A stretch of DNA of 64,000 bases from Paenibacillus auburnensis (GCF_927798115.1 NZ_CAKMMG010000007.1:186001-250000), one strand, 5' to 3'. Shown: positions 16,425-25,483, counted from the stretch's first letter. Notes: generated by a model not told the origin, from the sequence alone. Made by a program: numbers and translations.

Positions 16425-17333
16425 TTAGCGGTGGGCTGTGTATACGTTCGCCTTGCTGGCCTTACGGATAGTTTCCAGCTCTTGCGGCGAGAGCGGTGCG
16501 GACTCCACTGCCGCTACGTTCAGCCTCAGCTGCTCTATGCTGCTCGCCCCCGGAATGATGGTCGCTACCGGGGACTGTGCGAGCGGATAGTGAAGCGCGG
16601 CTTGCGTCAGCGTCCGGGAACCGGAAGTCTGCTGTGTCAGCTGATCATGCAGTCCGGCCAGTTCCTGAATACTGTAATCCAGATAATCCTGCTTCAGCTT
16701 GGCGCGGCCATTCTCTGTCAGGATACCGCGCGCCAGCGGCCCGCGGGCAATCAGGCTGATGCCATGCTGCTTCAGCAGAGGGAGAATGTCTTCCTCCGGG
16801 CGTCTGTCAAGAATACTGTATTGACTCATCACACTTACGATGCTTGACCGCTGCACATATTCTCTGATCACATTCGGGCGGATGGAGGAAATGCCGTAAT
16901 ACCGGATCAGCCCTTCCTGCTTCAGCTCTTCAAAGGCTTCAATGGTCTCATCGATATTGTCTTCGAGCGTTCCGCCATGCAGCTGGTAGAGGTCGATATA
17001 ATCGGTCTGCAGCCTGCGGAGACTCTCATGTACTGCTGATTTGATATAGGCTTTGGAGGGGTCCCAGGACCAGCCTTCCCTGCCGGGCACCCGGCGGTTT
17101 CCGACCTTCGTCGCCAGAATAACATCACCGCGGCGATGGCGGATGGCTGTACCTACGAGTTCTTCATTCCGTCCTTCATCATAAAGATCGGCAGTGTCGA
17201 GGAAGTTAATCCCCAGGTCCAGCGCTTCATGAATGATGGATACGGCTGCTGGTTCCTCGGTTCCCAGGGACATACAACCCAGCCCCATGGCGCTTACATA
17301 TAACTCAGATTGGCCTAAACGGTTTTTGTTCAT
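16425..17333 (-). CDS. Aldo/keto reductase
   Basis: A 302-residue NADPH-dependent AKR with a TIM-barrel fold. The catalytic tetrad is visible: Asp in FLDTADLYD, Tyr in the same motif, Lys in ILATKVGNR and His in DYIDLYQLHG. The C-terminal PVATIIPGASSIEQL binds the cofactor phosphate. The frame opens at 17402, but ATG 17333 (MNKNRLGQSEL) has AAAGGGA upstream and is the usual family start. The upstream gene on the same strand is another AKR, separated by a terminator, so each is its own unit. The substrate is unknown. Confidence 0.92.
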   Translation of the reverse strand: MNKNRLGQSELYVSAMGLGCMSLGTEEPAAVSIIHEALDLGINFLDTADLYDEGRNEELVGTAIRHRRGDVILATKVGNRRVPGREGWSWDPSKAYIKSAVHESLRRLQTDYIDLYQLHGGTLEDNIDETIEAFEELKQEGLIRYYGISSIRPNVIREYVQRSSIVSVMSQYSILDRRPEEDILPLLKQHGISLIARGPLARGILTENGRAKLKQDYLDYSIQELAGLHDQLTQQTSGSRTLTQAALHYPLAQSPVATIIPGASSIEQLRLNVAAVESAPLSPQELETIRKASKANVYTAHR

Positions 17334-17383
17334 TCTGCATCCCTTTCTGCGCTGTTTTGTGTCCATTATACCATCCCTTACAG

Positions 17384-17441
17384 CAAAAAACGGCAAATGC
17401 ACCTGCTCCCGGCCTGTCAGCTGTGTGGTGTCATTTGCCGT
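17384..17441 (-). terminator. Terminator of the YghZ-like reductase gene
   Basis: On the minus strand, ACGGCAAATG (17432-17441) pairs with CATTTGCCGT (17390-17399), followed by a run of six T. Confidence 0.8.
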
Positions 17442-17483
17442 CTTCGCTTGAAGGCTAACTAATCTGTAACTCCCGGGAGGGGA

Positions 17484-18473
17484 CTATCCCCGCAAAATAG
17501 TTTCGATCTGCTCCAGCTCTTCTGCGCTCAATTCAGGGGCGTTCAGGGAGGCTACGGCATCCTCGATCTGGCTTACCTTGCTGGCACCGATCAGTGCCGA
17601 GGTAACCTTGCCGCCGCGCAGCACCCAGGATAAGGCGAGCTGTGACATTTTCTGGCCGCGGGCAGCAGCAATGTCGTTCAGTTTACGCACTTTGCCGATG
17701 ACTTCCTCGGTAATCTCCTGTTCGGAGAGGAATACACTGGGTCCGGCTGCACGGGAATCGGGAGCGATTCCGTTCAGGTAGCGGTCGGTCAGAATGCCTT
17801 TTTGCAGCGGCGAGAAGGCGATGGTGCCGATGCCTTCTTCGGCGAGCACATCCTGCAGGCCGTCTTCAATCCAGCGCGACAACATGGAATAGTTCGGCTG
17901 ATGAATCAGGCAAGGCGTGCCCAGACGTCGGAGAATCTGCGCCGCTTCGCGCGCTTCAACCGGTCTGTAATTGGAGATGCCGACGTACAGCGCTTTACCC
18001 TGGCGGACGATCAGATCCAGCGCAGCCATCGTTTCCTCCAGCGGTGTGTTCGGGTCTGGACGGTGATGGTAGAAAATATCCACATAATCAAGGCCGAGCC
18101 GCTTCAGGCTCTGATCGAGACTGGAGACCAGATTTTTTTTGGAGCCCCATTCTCCATACGGGCCGGGCCACATATAATAGCCGGCTTTGCTGGAGATGAT
18201 CATCTCATCACGGTAGGCGGAGAAGTCCTGGCGGAGGATCCGGCCGAAATTTTCTTCTGCAGAGCCTGGAGGCGGACCGTAGTTGTTGGCGAGGTCAAAA
18301 TGGGTGATACCCAGATCAAAGGCCCGGCGCACCATAGCGCGGCCGTTCTCGAACAGGTCATTGCCCCCAAAATTATGCCACAGGCCCAGGGAAATAGCCG
18401 GCAGCAGCAGGCCGCTCCGGCCGGTACGGTTGTATTTCATATTGTCATAGCGTTCAGGACTGGCGATATACAT
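17484..18473 (-). CDS. Aldo/keto reductase, YghZ-type (L-glyceraldehyde-3-phosphate reductase-like)
   Basis: A 329-residue AKR resembling the YghZ/GprA group. The start RYDNMKYNRTGRSGLLLPA, LGLWHNFGG, the active-site HFDLANNYGPPPGSAEENFG and KAGYYMWPGPYGEWGS are typical. YghZ reduces L-glyceraldehyde 3-phosphate and methylglyoxal, and the same clade includes potassium-channel beta-subunit relatives. ATG 18473 has TAGGAGG seven bases upstream. The region just upstream contains two to three copies of a 64-bp repeat found again at 43.8 kb. A terminator follows. Confidence 0.93.
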   Translation of the reverse strand: MYIASPERYDNMKYNRTGRSGLLLPAISLGLWHNFGGNDLFENGRAMVRRAFDLGITHFDLANNYGPPPGSAEENFGRILRQDFSAYRDEMIISSKAGYYMWPGPYGEWGSKKNLVSSLDQSLKRLGLDYVDIFYHHRPDPNTPLEETMAALDLIVRQGKALYVGISNYRPVEAREAAQILRRLGTPCLIHQPNYSMLSRWIEDGLQDVLAEEGIGTIAFSPLQKGILTDRYLNGIAPDSRAAGPSVFLSEQEITEEVIGKVRKLNDIAAARGQKMSQLALSWVLRGGKVTSALIGASKVSQIEDAVASLNAPELSAEELEQIETILRG

Positions 18474-18520
18474 GTTTAATCCTCCTAAAAGTTTTGTTTA
18501 GCATTACTTCATCGGATCGA

Positions 18521-18680
18521 CTTCGGACAAAACTCTCATCGGAAGCATACACTTAGTTTTGTAAGCATAATCTTCCATGAGTCACTTCGGACAAAACTTG
18601 CTTCGGAAGCATACGCTTAGTTTTGTTTAGCATAAGCCTCTGTGAGTCACTTCGGGCAAAACTTGCTTCGGAAGCGTTTA
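18521..18680. repeat. 64/65-bp direct repeats (family shared with 43.8 kb)
   Basis: CTTCGG starts at 18521, 18585 and 18650 (periods 64 and 65). Each unit reads roughly GAGTCACTTCGGACAAAACT, then a GCTTC/GAAGC inverted repeat, then AGTTTTG and GCATAA. Thus CAAAACT and AGTTTTG enclose the inner palindrome. Related units with a 64-bp period occur at 43821-43923. Both loci lie just upstream of a minus-strand gene. Confidence 0.8.
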
Positions 18681-18752
18681 CGTTTTTTAGCCCCGGTCAT
18701 GCTCTATTGTAGCGAAATCCCGGGGCTGGGCGTATGTCAGCAAGGAAGATCT

Positions 18753-19601
18753 TTATAGAACAATGTCCGTATTCTCATGACGGATGCGGTACTCTTTGGG
18801 AGAGCAGCCCTTGACCTTCTTGAACATCCTTGAGAAGAGCAGCGGGTCCTGGTAGCCGACAGAGCGGGAGATTTCCCCGATGGTACAGCCTGTTTCGGCG
18901 AGCAGCTCGCAGGCCTTGGCGATCCGGAAATTTAGCAGATACTGCTGCGGAGGCAGGCCGACAGTCCGCTTAAACAGGGCAGAGAGGTATTTACGGTCCA
19001 GCTTTAGGGAAGCGGACATCATCTCTACCGTGATATTTTCACAGTAATGGGCATGCAGGAAATGGAGGCACTCCTCAACGTAGAGGCTTTTTTGACGCGG
19101 GAGCCTGAAGCTGTCCTTCACCGCCGGAACGGTACGGAGCAATATAGTGAAGAACTCATACATAATCGCTTTGAGCGGCAGATCTAGGCCCTCCGCCTGA
19201 TCCGCCGCCTCTGTCAGCCGGTCGTAGAGCGCAGGCATGAGCTGCTGATCCATCGGGAAGACGGGGCTTTCCGGCGATAGGGAGGTTTTGGACAGTAAGG
19301 ATTCAATTTCTTCTCCGGTAAAAGCAATCCACGAGTAGGTCCAGGGCTCCGTGCTGTCCGCTGCGTAATGGGTCACGATATGCGGATAGGTCAGAAAGGC
19401 CTGGCCGGCCTTCAGGGTATGCGTCGCTTCCCCCACGGAAACCTTGCCCGTACCTGCGTGAATGAAATGGATTTTGTATAAGTCGCGGACGCCTGGACCG
19501 ACAGAATGACCGGGAGCACACTGCTCGGAGCCCCAGTAATGCAAATGCAGATCGGGGCTGCTGCGGAACGGACGCTGCGGATTATATTTAAATATGGCCA
19601 T
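18753..19601 (-). CDS. AraC-family transcriptional regulator
   Basis: A 282-residue regulator with an N-terminal cupin-like sensor domain (about residues 20-100, with HFIHAGTGKVSVGE) and a C-terminal double helix-turn-helix. The HTH region includes ITVEMMSASLKLDRKYLSAL and the second helix pair around IGEISRSVGYQDPLLFSRMF, followed by KKVKGCSPKEYR. ATG 19601 has GAGG upstream. Such regulators usually control sugar-related genes. The nearby YghZ-like reductase on the same strand is a possible target, but no operator could be identified. Confidence 0.93.
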   Translation of the reverse strand: MAIFKYNPQRPFRSSPDLHLHYWGSEQCAPGHSVGPGVRDLYKIHFIHAGTGKVSVGEATHTLKAGQAFLTYPHIVTHYAADSTEPWTYSWIAFTGEEIESLLSKTSLSPESPVFPMDQQLMPALYDRLTEAADQAEGLDLPLKAIMYEFFTILLRTVPAVKDSFRLPRQKSLYVEECLHFLHAHYCENITVEMMSASLKLDRKYLSALFKRTVGLPPQQYLLNFRIAKACELLAETGCTIGEISRSVGYQDPLLFSRMFKKVKGCSPKEYRIRHENTDIVL

Positions 19602-19691
19602 GCTTCAGCCTCTTTCCTGTATAAGGTTGTCCTGGACAGAATGCGGATATATTGCCATTATACAATAGTTTCGCAGCGGCGGAGAAACCGC

Positions 19692-19731
19692 AAAAAGTCC
19701 CAGCACCCCTTAAGATTAAGGGCGGGGACTT
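19692..19731 (-). terminator. Terminator of the [2Fe-2S] protein gene
   Basis: On the minus strand AAGTCCCC and CCCTTAA pair with TTAAGGGG and GGGACTT, followed by five T. Confidence 0.8.
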
Positions 19732-19760
19732 CTGCTTGAGGTGATGAGGCAGAGGTAATG

Positions 19761-20072
19761 CTAAGCTTCCATTTTCAGCATAACAAGTTCCTCTACCGGC
19801 TCGCCGTTCACGAGATGCTCCTCAACAATACGGGGCACATCCTCTGTTGTTACATTGTAATACCAGATGCCGTCAGGATACACAATCACAAACGGACCGT
19901 TTCCGCACAGCCCGAGACAGCTCGTTTTGTTGATTTTAACGGTTTTGTTGATGCCCTGCTCCACCAACTGCTCTTTGAACGCCTGCATCACATCTTCGAC
20001 ATCCTGGTTGTTGCAGTGCTCGCTGCAGCAGAAGAGCAGGTGCTTTTTTAAAACCTTTAAACGCATATTCAT
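19761..20072 (-). CDS. Thioredoxin-like [2Fe-2S] ferredoxin
   Basis: A 103-residue protein of the thioredoxin-like ferredoxin family. Cysteines are in LLFCCSEHCNNQD near the N-terminus and in SCLGLCGNGP in the middle, the usual cluster ligands. VIVYPDGIWY is also typical. ATG 20072 has AAGGAGG with seven-base spacing; the longer frame from 20108 has no RBS. Related proteins occur as subunits of NADH-dependent complexes or alone; here it stands alone, so the electron partner is unknown. Confidence 0.85.
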   Translation of the reverse strand: MNMRLKVLKKHLLFCCSEHCNNQDVEDVMQAFKEQLVEQGINKTVKINKTSCLGLCGNGPFVIVYPDGIWYYNVTTEDVPRIVEEHLVNGEPVEELVMLKMEA

Positions 20073-20409
20073 GGTATGCCTCCTTAGTCGTGTGAAAATC
20101 GTTAACATATCTTACGAGGAGTATAGTCCCTTTTGCATATATTGTATTGAGGCTCTGCGGATTGTTCGTAAAGGCTTAACAAATGGCCTAAAACCGGGAT
20201 TTTCATGTAAGAATATCTAACTTATCAGGATCATATTTGATGAAAATATGTCTGTTTTTTCGTTTTTTTGCTCTTTAACTGTTTCAAAAAAATATATAAG
20301 GAGTCTGCTTGGAATTAACAAACTTCCAGTTTCGCCGGCAGCTGTTTGGTTAAGTAAGAGATGTGAACGAGACCAATCAACAAAAAAAATGCTATCAGGA
20401 GGGAATCGT

Positions 20410-21588
20410 ATGAATAAGAAAATTGTTGGTGTATTCCATAACGAACACGAGGCTTCACGGGCTATTGAAGATCTGAAAAGCCGGGGATTTCTTACAGAAG
20501 ATATCTCCGTAATAGCAAGGGATAAACGGGATGTAGACGCGATCAGCGACGAGACAGGAACCAAAGCACCAGAAGGCATGGCCTCGGGTGCGGCAACCGG
20601 CGGACTGCTCGGCGGGGTAACCGGACTGCTGGCAGGAATTGGGGCCCTGGCGATACCGGGAATCGGCCCGATCATTGCCGCAGGCCCGATTGCAGCGACC
20701 TTAGCAGGCGCAGCCGTTGGAGCCGGCACCGGCGGATTAGTCGGCGGGCTGATCGGACTTGGTATTCCGGAAGATGAAGCTGAGAGCTATGATAACTATG
20801 TAGACGAAGGACGGATTCTGGTTATGGTGGATGCGGACAGCTCGCGTTCAAATGACGTGTATGAAGTGTTCCGTAACCATAATTCAGCTAACGCCGACCG
20901 GTATTTGGACAATAATGTAACCACTGAAACTGCAGAAGAGAATGCCCGCGGTTCTGTAACAGACACCGTAGATGCTGCCTTTAACGGATCGGGGCTCGAA
21001 GGACGGAATGATACCGGACTCGATACGATGAATTCAGCATCTGTGCATGATCTTCCGGAAACAAGAGCGCTGGATGATGTGAACCGTCCGGGGATGACGG
21101 GAGATGTGTACTCCGGCACAGCTGATGGAATCGGGGAGCGGGATCATGCACGGTTAAGTGAGTTTGACCGGGAGGATGATGAAGCCCGCAGACTGCGCCT
21201 GCGTGCAGAGCAGCTGGACGTGTCCAAAAACAAGGTACAGACCGGTGAGGTTAATGTCCATAAAGAGATCGTCGAGGAGCAGAAAACGATCAACGTTCCG
21301 GTTTCCCGCGAAGAAGTTGTGATCGAGCGGCGCTCGGTCAACAATGACTCCAGCTCAACCCCAATTGGAGCTGATGAAACGATCCGCATTCCGGTGAGCG
21401 AGGAACAGGTAGACGTCCGCAAGAATACAGTAGTTACCGGTGAAGTAGACGTTCATAAACGTGAAATTCAGGGTACAGAGCAGGTGAAGGATACCGTGAA
21501 ACGCGAGGAAGCCCGGATCGACAAAACGGGTAATGTGAAGGTCAATAGCAGCGACGAGTTGCAGAGAGACCACAGCCGCACCCGTTAA
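20410..21588 (+). CDS. YsnF/AvaK-domain (DUF2382) stress-response protein
   Basis: A 392-residue protein. Residues 1-45 match the YflT-type general-stress N-terminal domain (VGVFHNEHEASRAIEDL). Residues about 60-120 are a very Gly/Ala-rich segment (GLLGGVTGLLAGIGALAIPG) of the kind that inserts into or beneath membranes. Residues about 260-385 hold two DUF2382 repeats (LRAEQLDVSKNKVQTGEVNV and IPVSEEQVDVRKNTVVTGEV). DUF2382 proteins are linked to desiccation and general stress. The frame opens at 20248, but ATG 20410 has CAGGAGGG upstream and starts the known domain. A strong bidirectional terminator follows. Confidence 0.88.
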   Translation: MNKKIVGVFHNEHEASRAIEDLKSRGFLTEDISVIARDKRDVDAISDETGTKAPEGMASGAATGGLLGGVTGLLAGIGALAIPGIGPIIAAGPIAATLAGAAVGAGTGGLVGGLIGLGIPEDEAESYDNYVDEGRILVMVDADSSRSNDVYEVFRNHNSANADRYLDNNVTTETAEENARGSVTDTVDAAFNGSGLEGRNDTGLDTMNSASVHDLPETRALDDVNRPGMTGDVYSGTADGIGERDHARLSEFDREDDEARRLRLRAEQLDVSKNKVQTGEVNVHKEIVEEQKTINVPVSREEVVIERRSVNNDSSSTPIGADETIRIPVSEEQVDVRKNTVVTGEVDVHKREIQGTEQVKDTVKREEARIDKTGNVKVNSSDELQRDHSRTR

Positions 21589-21628
21589 ACGGGTGAAGGC
21601 TGCAGAGTCATTAAGCTAAAGCATCATT

Positions 21629-21676
21629 AAAAAGGGTTTCTCCCGGGTCCAGAAGGACTTAGGAGAAACCCTTTTT
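21629..21676. terminator. Bidirectional terminator between the stress gene and glpX
   Basis: AAAAAGGGTTTCTCC and GGAGAAACCCTTTTT form a perfect 15-bp stem, with A/T runs on both sides. Confidence 0.9.
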
Positions 21677-21707
21677 AATGGAATTATTGCAGCTGCCTGC
21701 CGTCAGC

Positions 21708-22703
21708 TTACATGAAGGCTAAGTTCTGCCGCTCAGACCTGCCCTGTGGAATATCCTTGCCGGGCAGGAAATGAATGCTGCGGATATAGCGGATCGTCCG
21801 GCTCTGCGCCCGCATAATGACGGAATGCGTCTCGGCGCGTTCCTTGCCGATGAAGCGGACGCCGCTGAGGAACTCACCGGAGGTGACGCCGGTGGCGGCG
21901 AAGATCACGTCGCCCGTGCCGACCATATCCTCCATCGACAGCACGCGGGTCGGGTTGTCGATACCCATCAGCAGGCAGCGCTGCATCTCAAACGGTCCCT
22001 CTGGCAGCAGTCTTCCCTGCAGTTCTCCGCCCAGGCATTTCAGTGCAGCGGCGGCCAGCACACCTTCAGGCGCTCCGCCCGAGCCCATGTACAGATCGAC
22101 ATCGCTGTCCGGCAGCGCCGCCGCGATGGCTCCGGCTACGTCGCCGTGGCCGAGCAGCTTAATGCGTACTCCCATCCCGCGCAGGGTGCGGATCAGCCCT
22201 TCGTGCCGCTTGCGGTCGAGTACCATTACCGTCAGCTCGGAGAGTGCCTTGCCGGTGATCATGCTTGCTTTGCGCAGCGTAACCTCGGCCGGATCCTCCA
22301 GGCTTAGCCTGCCGGCCAGCTCGGGTCCGCAGGCCAGCTTCTCCATATAGATGTCGGGAGCATGCAGGAGGCTGCCGCGGTCGGCAATGGCAATGACCGA
22401 CTGGGCATTATGCAGCCCGCAGGCTACCACCTCTGTACCTTCCAGCGGATCAACCGCCACGTCAACCAAAGGGCCGTTCTTGTTCCCGACCTGTTCCCCG
22501 ATATAGAGCATCGGCGCCTCGTCCATTTCGCCTTCGCCGATCACGACGGTTCCGTCAATGGAGACGGAATCAAACATGGAACGTATAGCGGTTGTAGCAG
22601 CATCATCCGCCGCGTTCTTGTCACCCCGGCCAATCCAGCGGGCTGAGGATAATGCGCCTAATTCAGTTACCCGTACAATCTCCAGTGCCAATTCGCGTTC
22701 CAT
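21708..22703 (-). CDS. glpX: Class II fructose-1,6-bisphosphatase
   Basis: A 331-residue GlpX-type phosphatase hydrolysing fructose 1,6-bisphosphate in gluconeogenesis. Signature blocks are ARWIGRGDKNAADDAA, TVVIGEGEMDEAPML, VAVDPLEGT with metal ligands, and YMGSGGAPEGVLAAAALK. ATG 22703 has GGAGGG upstream. It lies 65 bp downstream of the PPDK regulatory gene on the same strand, probably in the same transcript as that gene and ccpN. The grouping joins a gluconeogenic enzyme with a gluconeogenic repressor. A shared terminator follows. Confidence 0.96.
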   Translation of the reverse strand: MERELALEIVRVTELGALSSARWIGRGDKNAADDAATTAIRSMFDSVSIDGTVVIGEGEMDEAPMLYIGEQVGNKNGPLVDVAVDPLEGTEVVACGLHNAQSVIAIADRGSLLHAPDIYMEKLACGPELAGRLSLEDPAEVTLRKASMITGKALSELTVMVLDRKRHEGLIRTLRGMGVRIKLLGHGDVAGAIAAALPDSDVDLYMGSGGAPEGVLAAAALKCLGGELQGRLLPEGPFEMQRCLLMGIDNPTRVLSMEDMVGTGDVIFAATGVTSGEFLSGVRFIGKERAETHSVIMRAQSRTIRYIRSIHFLPGKDIPQGRSERQNLAFM

Positions 22704-22768
22704 ATATTATTCCCTCCAGTGTAGGTTTGGTGTGCAAGACTTATACGCCGCTGCTTCCGGACTACAGA

Positions 22769-23569
22769 TTAGAGATAGCCCATAATAATGCCGGCGGTTT
22801 CCTCAATTGCTTTGTCGGTAATATCAATAACCGGGCAGCCGAGCTTCGCGAACAGCACCGCAGCATGCTCCATTTCCTCGGTAATTCGTTCGAGGCTGGC
22901 ATATTGGGAGCCTGCCGGCAGGCCCAGCACCTTAAGGCGCTCGGAGCGGATCTTGAGCATATACTCCGGCTTCATCGTCAGACCGATGATCCGGCTTGGC
23001 GGCAGGCTCAGAAGCTGCTGCGGCGGAGCGATCTCCGGCACGACCGGGTAATTGACGACCTTTTTGCCCCGGTGGGCGAGGAAGATGCTGAGCGGGGTCT
23101 TCGAAGTGCGGGACATGCCCAGCAGCACAATGTCGGCCTTCAGCATAGCATTCAGATCGCGGCCGTCATCGCAGGCGACGGTGAATTCAATCGCTTCGAT
23201 CCGCCGGAAGTAATCCTCGTCCAGCTGGTGCAGCAGTCCGGGCCGGGCCTGGGGCGCATCGTCGAACGTGTCGATGAAGGCCTGCATCATCGGCCCCATG
23301 ATATCCACGATCCGCAGATCAAGGCGTACAGCCTCCTCACGGATCATTTCCCTAAGTTCCGGCTGTACCAGTGTGTAAGCGACAAAACCCTGCAGCTGCG
23401 CCGTTTCTTCCATCAGCTTCCGCAGCTCCTCTTCATGCCTTACGTTGCCGTATCTCCTGATTGTGACACGCTGATTCTGGAATTGGTGGATGACGGCCTG
23501 CACAACCGCCTCTGCCGTATCACCTATCGAATCTGAGCATATCGTGATGTAGTGCGAAGATTGCTCCAT
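22769..23569 (-). CDS. yqfL: Pyruvate,phosphate dikinase regulatory protein (bifunctional kinase/pyrophosphorylase)
   Basis: A 266-residue protein of the DUF299/PSRP family, which phosphorylates and dephosphorylates pyruvate,phosphate dikinase or PEP synthase. The P-loop-like GMSRTSKTPLSIFLAHRG and the N-terminal ITICSDSIGDTAEAVVQA are diagnostic, with GLTMKPEYMLKIRSERLK near residue 205. It follows ccpN after 18 bp, the same order as ccpN-yqfL in Bacillus. No dikinase gene is in the window. Confidence 0.95.
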   Translation of the reverse strand: MEQSSHYITICSDSIGDTAEAVVQAVIHQFQNQRVTIRRYGNVRHEEELRKLMEETAQLQGFVAYTLVQPELREMIREEAVRLDLRIVDIMGPMMQAFIDTFDDAPQARPGLLHQLDEDYFRRIEAIEFTVACDDGRDLNAMLKADIVLLGMSRTSKTPLSIFLAHRGKKVVNYPVVPEIAPPQQLLSLPPSRIIGLTMKPEYMLKIRSERLKVLGLPAGSQYASLERITEEMEHAAVLFAKLGCPVIDITDKAIEETAGIIMGYL

Positions 23570-23587
23570 GCGCTTCCATTCCTCCCG

Positions 23588-24310
23588 TTATCCTTTGGCT
23601 TCAAGATCGAGGAGAAGCTTAACGATGGAAGTTTTGGTCAGCCGGCCCACCACATCGAGCCTTGGGACGGTTTCTTCCGCGCCGCCGGGCACGACCACCG
23701 GCAAACTGTCTACCTCGTGAAAAATCATTTTATGCGCGGCATCAAGCACCGTGTCCTCGGGAGATACCGTTACTACCTTGGTCTGGCGGGTCATGACCAT
23801 GCTGACCGGCATGGATACCGCACCCGGATTGCCGAGTGTTACCTTCAGAAAATCCTTGCGCGAGGCGACTCCGGCCAGCTTGCCGTCCCCGTCGCAGATA
23901 ATCAGTGTGCCGACATCCTGCAGAAACAGGGTAACGACGGCATCCTGGATTGTGGTCGTTTCACGGATCACCACCGGGATGCTCTGGATGTCCTTGACCT
24001 TGGTTTCCTTCAGCAGATAGCTGCTGCCGAGCCTGCTTACCGACCTTTGGCCGGGGAAATAGCCGACCTTCGGCTTGGCATCGATGTATTCCAGCATCAC
24101 CAGAATGGACAGGTCATTGCGGATGGTCGGCCGGCTGAGATTGAGGCTTTCCGCGATTTGCTCGCCGGAGATCGGCGCGCGTTTTTTCACAATATCAATA
24201 ATTTGCAGTTGACGGGATGTCAGTTCGATTGCAGGTTCCCTCCATTGTCCGGATATGATTAGGCGCTCCTCTAAGGAAAAGGAGTACCGGTGGCCGATTC
24301 CCCCTTTCAT
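23588..24310 (-). CDS. ccpN: CcpN-type repressor of gluconeogenesis (HTH plus two CBS domains)
   Basis: About 210-240 residues. An N-terminal DeoR-like HTH (IELTSRQLQIIDIVKKR, then LNLSRPTIRNDLSIL) is followed by two CBS domains that bind adenine nucleotides. In Bacillus, CcpN represses gapB and pckA during glycolysis. The start is uncertain. ATG 24310 gives 240 residues but has no RBS and adds about 25 residues relative to Bacillus CcpN as I recall it. A good site, TGGAGGG, ends eight bases before an ATC codon at 24233-24235 that coincides with the homologous start (IELTSRQ). A rare ATC start is therefore possible; coordinates are given for the ATG form. Confidence 0.92.
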   Translation of the reverse strand: MKGGIGHRYSFSLEERLIISGQWREPAIELTSRQLQIIDIVKKRAPISGEQIAESLNLSRPTIRNDLSILVMLEYIDAKPKVGYFPGQRSVSRLGSSYLLKETKVKDIQSIPVVIRETTTIQDAVVTLFLQDVGTLIICDGDGKLAGVASRKDFLKVTLGNPGAVSMPVSMVMTRQTKVVTVSPEDTVLDAAHKMIFHEVDSLPVVVPGGAEETVPRLDVVGRLTKTSIVKLLLDLEAKG

Positions 24311-24351
24311 TCAGACGTCTTATTGGCAATAATAACCGCTAACTTGAGTAT

Positions 24352-24380
24352 ATAATACGCAATTATGATCATTAATGCAA
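24352..24380 (-). promoter_or_regulatory. Promoter of the ccpN operon
   Basis: On the minus strand TTGCAT (24380-24375) and TATTAT (24357-24352) are spaced by 17 bp, lying about 40 bp upstream of ATG 24310. Confidence 0.7.
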
Positions 24381-24424
24381 CATATAGTACGTCATAAATA
24401 AATTTATTAGGGTTTAATAATAAA

Positions 24425-24448
24425 AAAGCCAGTGAGAACACTGGCTTT
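24425..24448 (-). terminator. Terminator of the EamA transporter gene
   Basis: AAAGCCAGTG and CACTGGCTTT form a perfect 10-bp stem; on the minus strand a T run follows. Confidence 0.85.
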
Positions 24449-24480
24449 CCTCTTCGGTGATCTGTGCCTGCTCAGGAGCA

Positions 24481-25413
24481 TCAAGCGGCATCTTTCGGCA
24501 GAACGGGCGGTGAAGACGGCTTTTTGAACAATAACTGTTTCAACGCGCCTGCATTGACCAGCACCGTTCCGGCGATGATGGTGAACACACCAAGCAGGGT
24601 AATCCAGGTGACGGCCTCGTCATAGAACAGGAAGCCGACCCCGACAGCAATCGGCGGTGAAATGTACAGCCAGGTGGACGGGAATACGGGATTGGTCCTT
24701 GCAACCAGCCAGTAGAACAGAGTATGTCCGACCATAGAGCCGATGACGGTGAGATAGAGCAGCGACCCGGCGGTTTTGAAGGAGAGCAGGACTTCGGGAT
24801 GCACATTTTCGGTGGCCAGTGAGAGGATGAATAACAGCGCTCCCCCGTACATCATTTGCGCGGCGTTCAGTGCAACCGGCGAGACACCGGAGAAGGCCGT
24901 GGTCACTTTTTTGGAATAAATCGCACCCGCAGCGTAGCAGCATTCCCCGATCAGTACGACAACACAGCCGATAAGCCACAGGGGAGAGATATCGACCACC
25001 AGGCTTGGGAGCACGAGCAGCAGGACGCCGGTGAAGCCGATGATGCAGCCGTACATAGAGTATGAGGGAGCTTTTTGCCGGAGAAAAGCGGTCTGCATCA
25101 GCAGGATCATCATCGGGCCTGTAGCCGACAGTACCGCAGCAAGCCCCGAGGATACATATTGCTCAGCCCAGTACAGTGCGGAGAAGGTGCCAAAGGTCAG
25201 CGCGGCTCCGGTGATCAGCATTTCTTTGCGGAGCAGCAGGGAGAAGCTTGCTTTGCCTTTGACGGCCATCCAGAGAAACAGAACAGCTCCTGCCAGGAAG
25301 AAACGCAGCCCTGCGGAGAAAAAAGGCGGTGCCCCGGCATCGACCCCGATTTTAATCGCAAGAAAAGTAGTACCGAAAATCAGACAGACAAGCGAATAAG
25401 CGAGCATAATCAT
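24481..25413 (-). CDS. EamA/DMT-family transporter
   Basis: A 310-residue membrane protein with ten predicted hydrophobic segments in two EamA repeats (first near GTTFLAIKIGVDAGAPPFF, second after residue 150). These transporters export metabolites or amino acids. Translation may start at ATG 25413 or two codons later; GGGG lies upstream. It is divergent from a MocR/PdxR-type regulator, a very common pairing in which the PLP-binding regulator controls the exporter. Two ACAGAACAG direct repeats in the shared intergenic region are candidate operator sites. Confidence 0.92.
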   Translation of the reverse strand: MIMLAYSLVCLIFGTTFLAIKIGVDAGAPPFFSAGLRFFLAGAVLFLWMAVKGKASFSLLLRKEMLITGAALTFGTFSALYWAEQYVSSGLAAVLSATGPMMILLMQTAFLRQKAPSYSMYGCIIGFTGVLLLVLPSLVVDISPLWLIGCVVVLIGECCYAAGAIYSKKVTTAFSGVSPVALNAAQMMYGGALLFILSLATENVHPEVLLSFKTAGSLLYLTVIGSMVGHTLFYWLVARTNPVFPSTWLYISPPIAVGVGFLFYDEAVTWITLLGVFTIIAGTVLVNAGALKQLLFKKPSSPPVLPKDAA

Positions 25414-25483
25414 GTGCAGTTCCCCTTTGTTAGGTTGATATGGCAGTCCGGTGAAGCGTTTGATTCATCATAAACGGCCAGGC

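Noticed and set aside
20221..20409. Sigma-B promoter upstream of the YsnF-type stress gene
   Set aside because: No convincing GTTTAA/GGGTAT pair with correct spacing was found, although the region is AT-rich.
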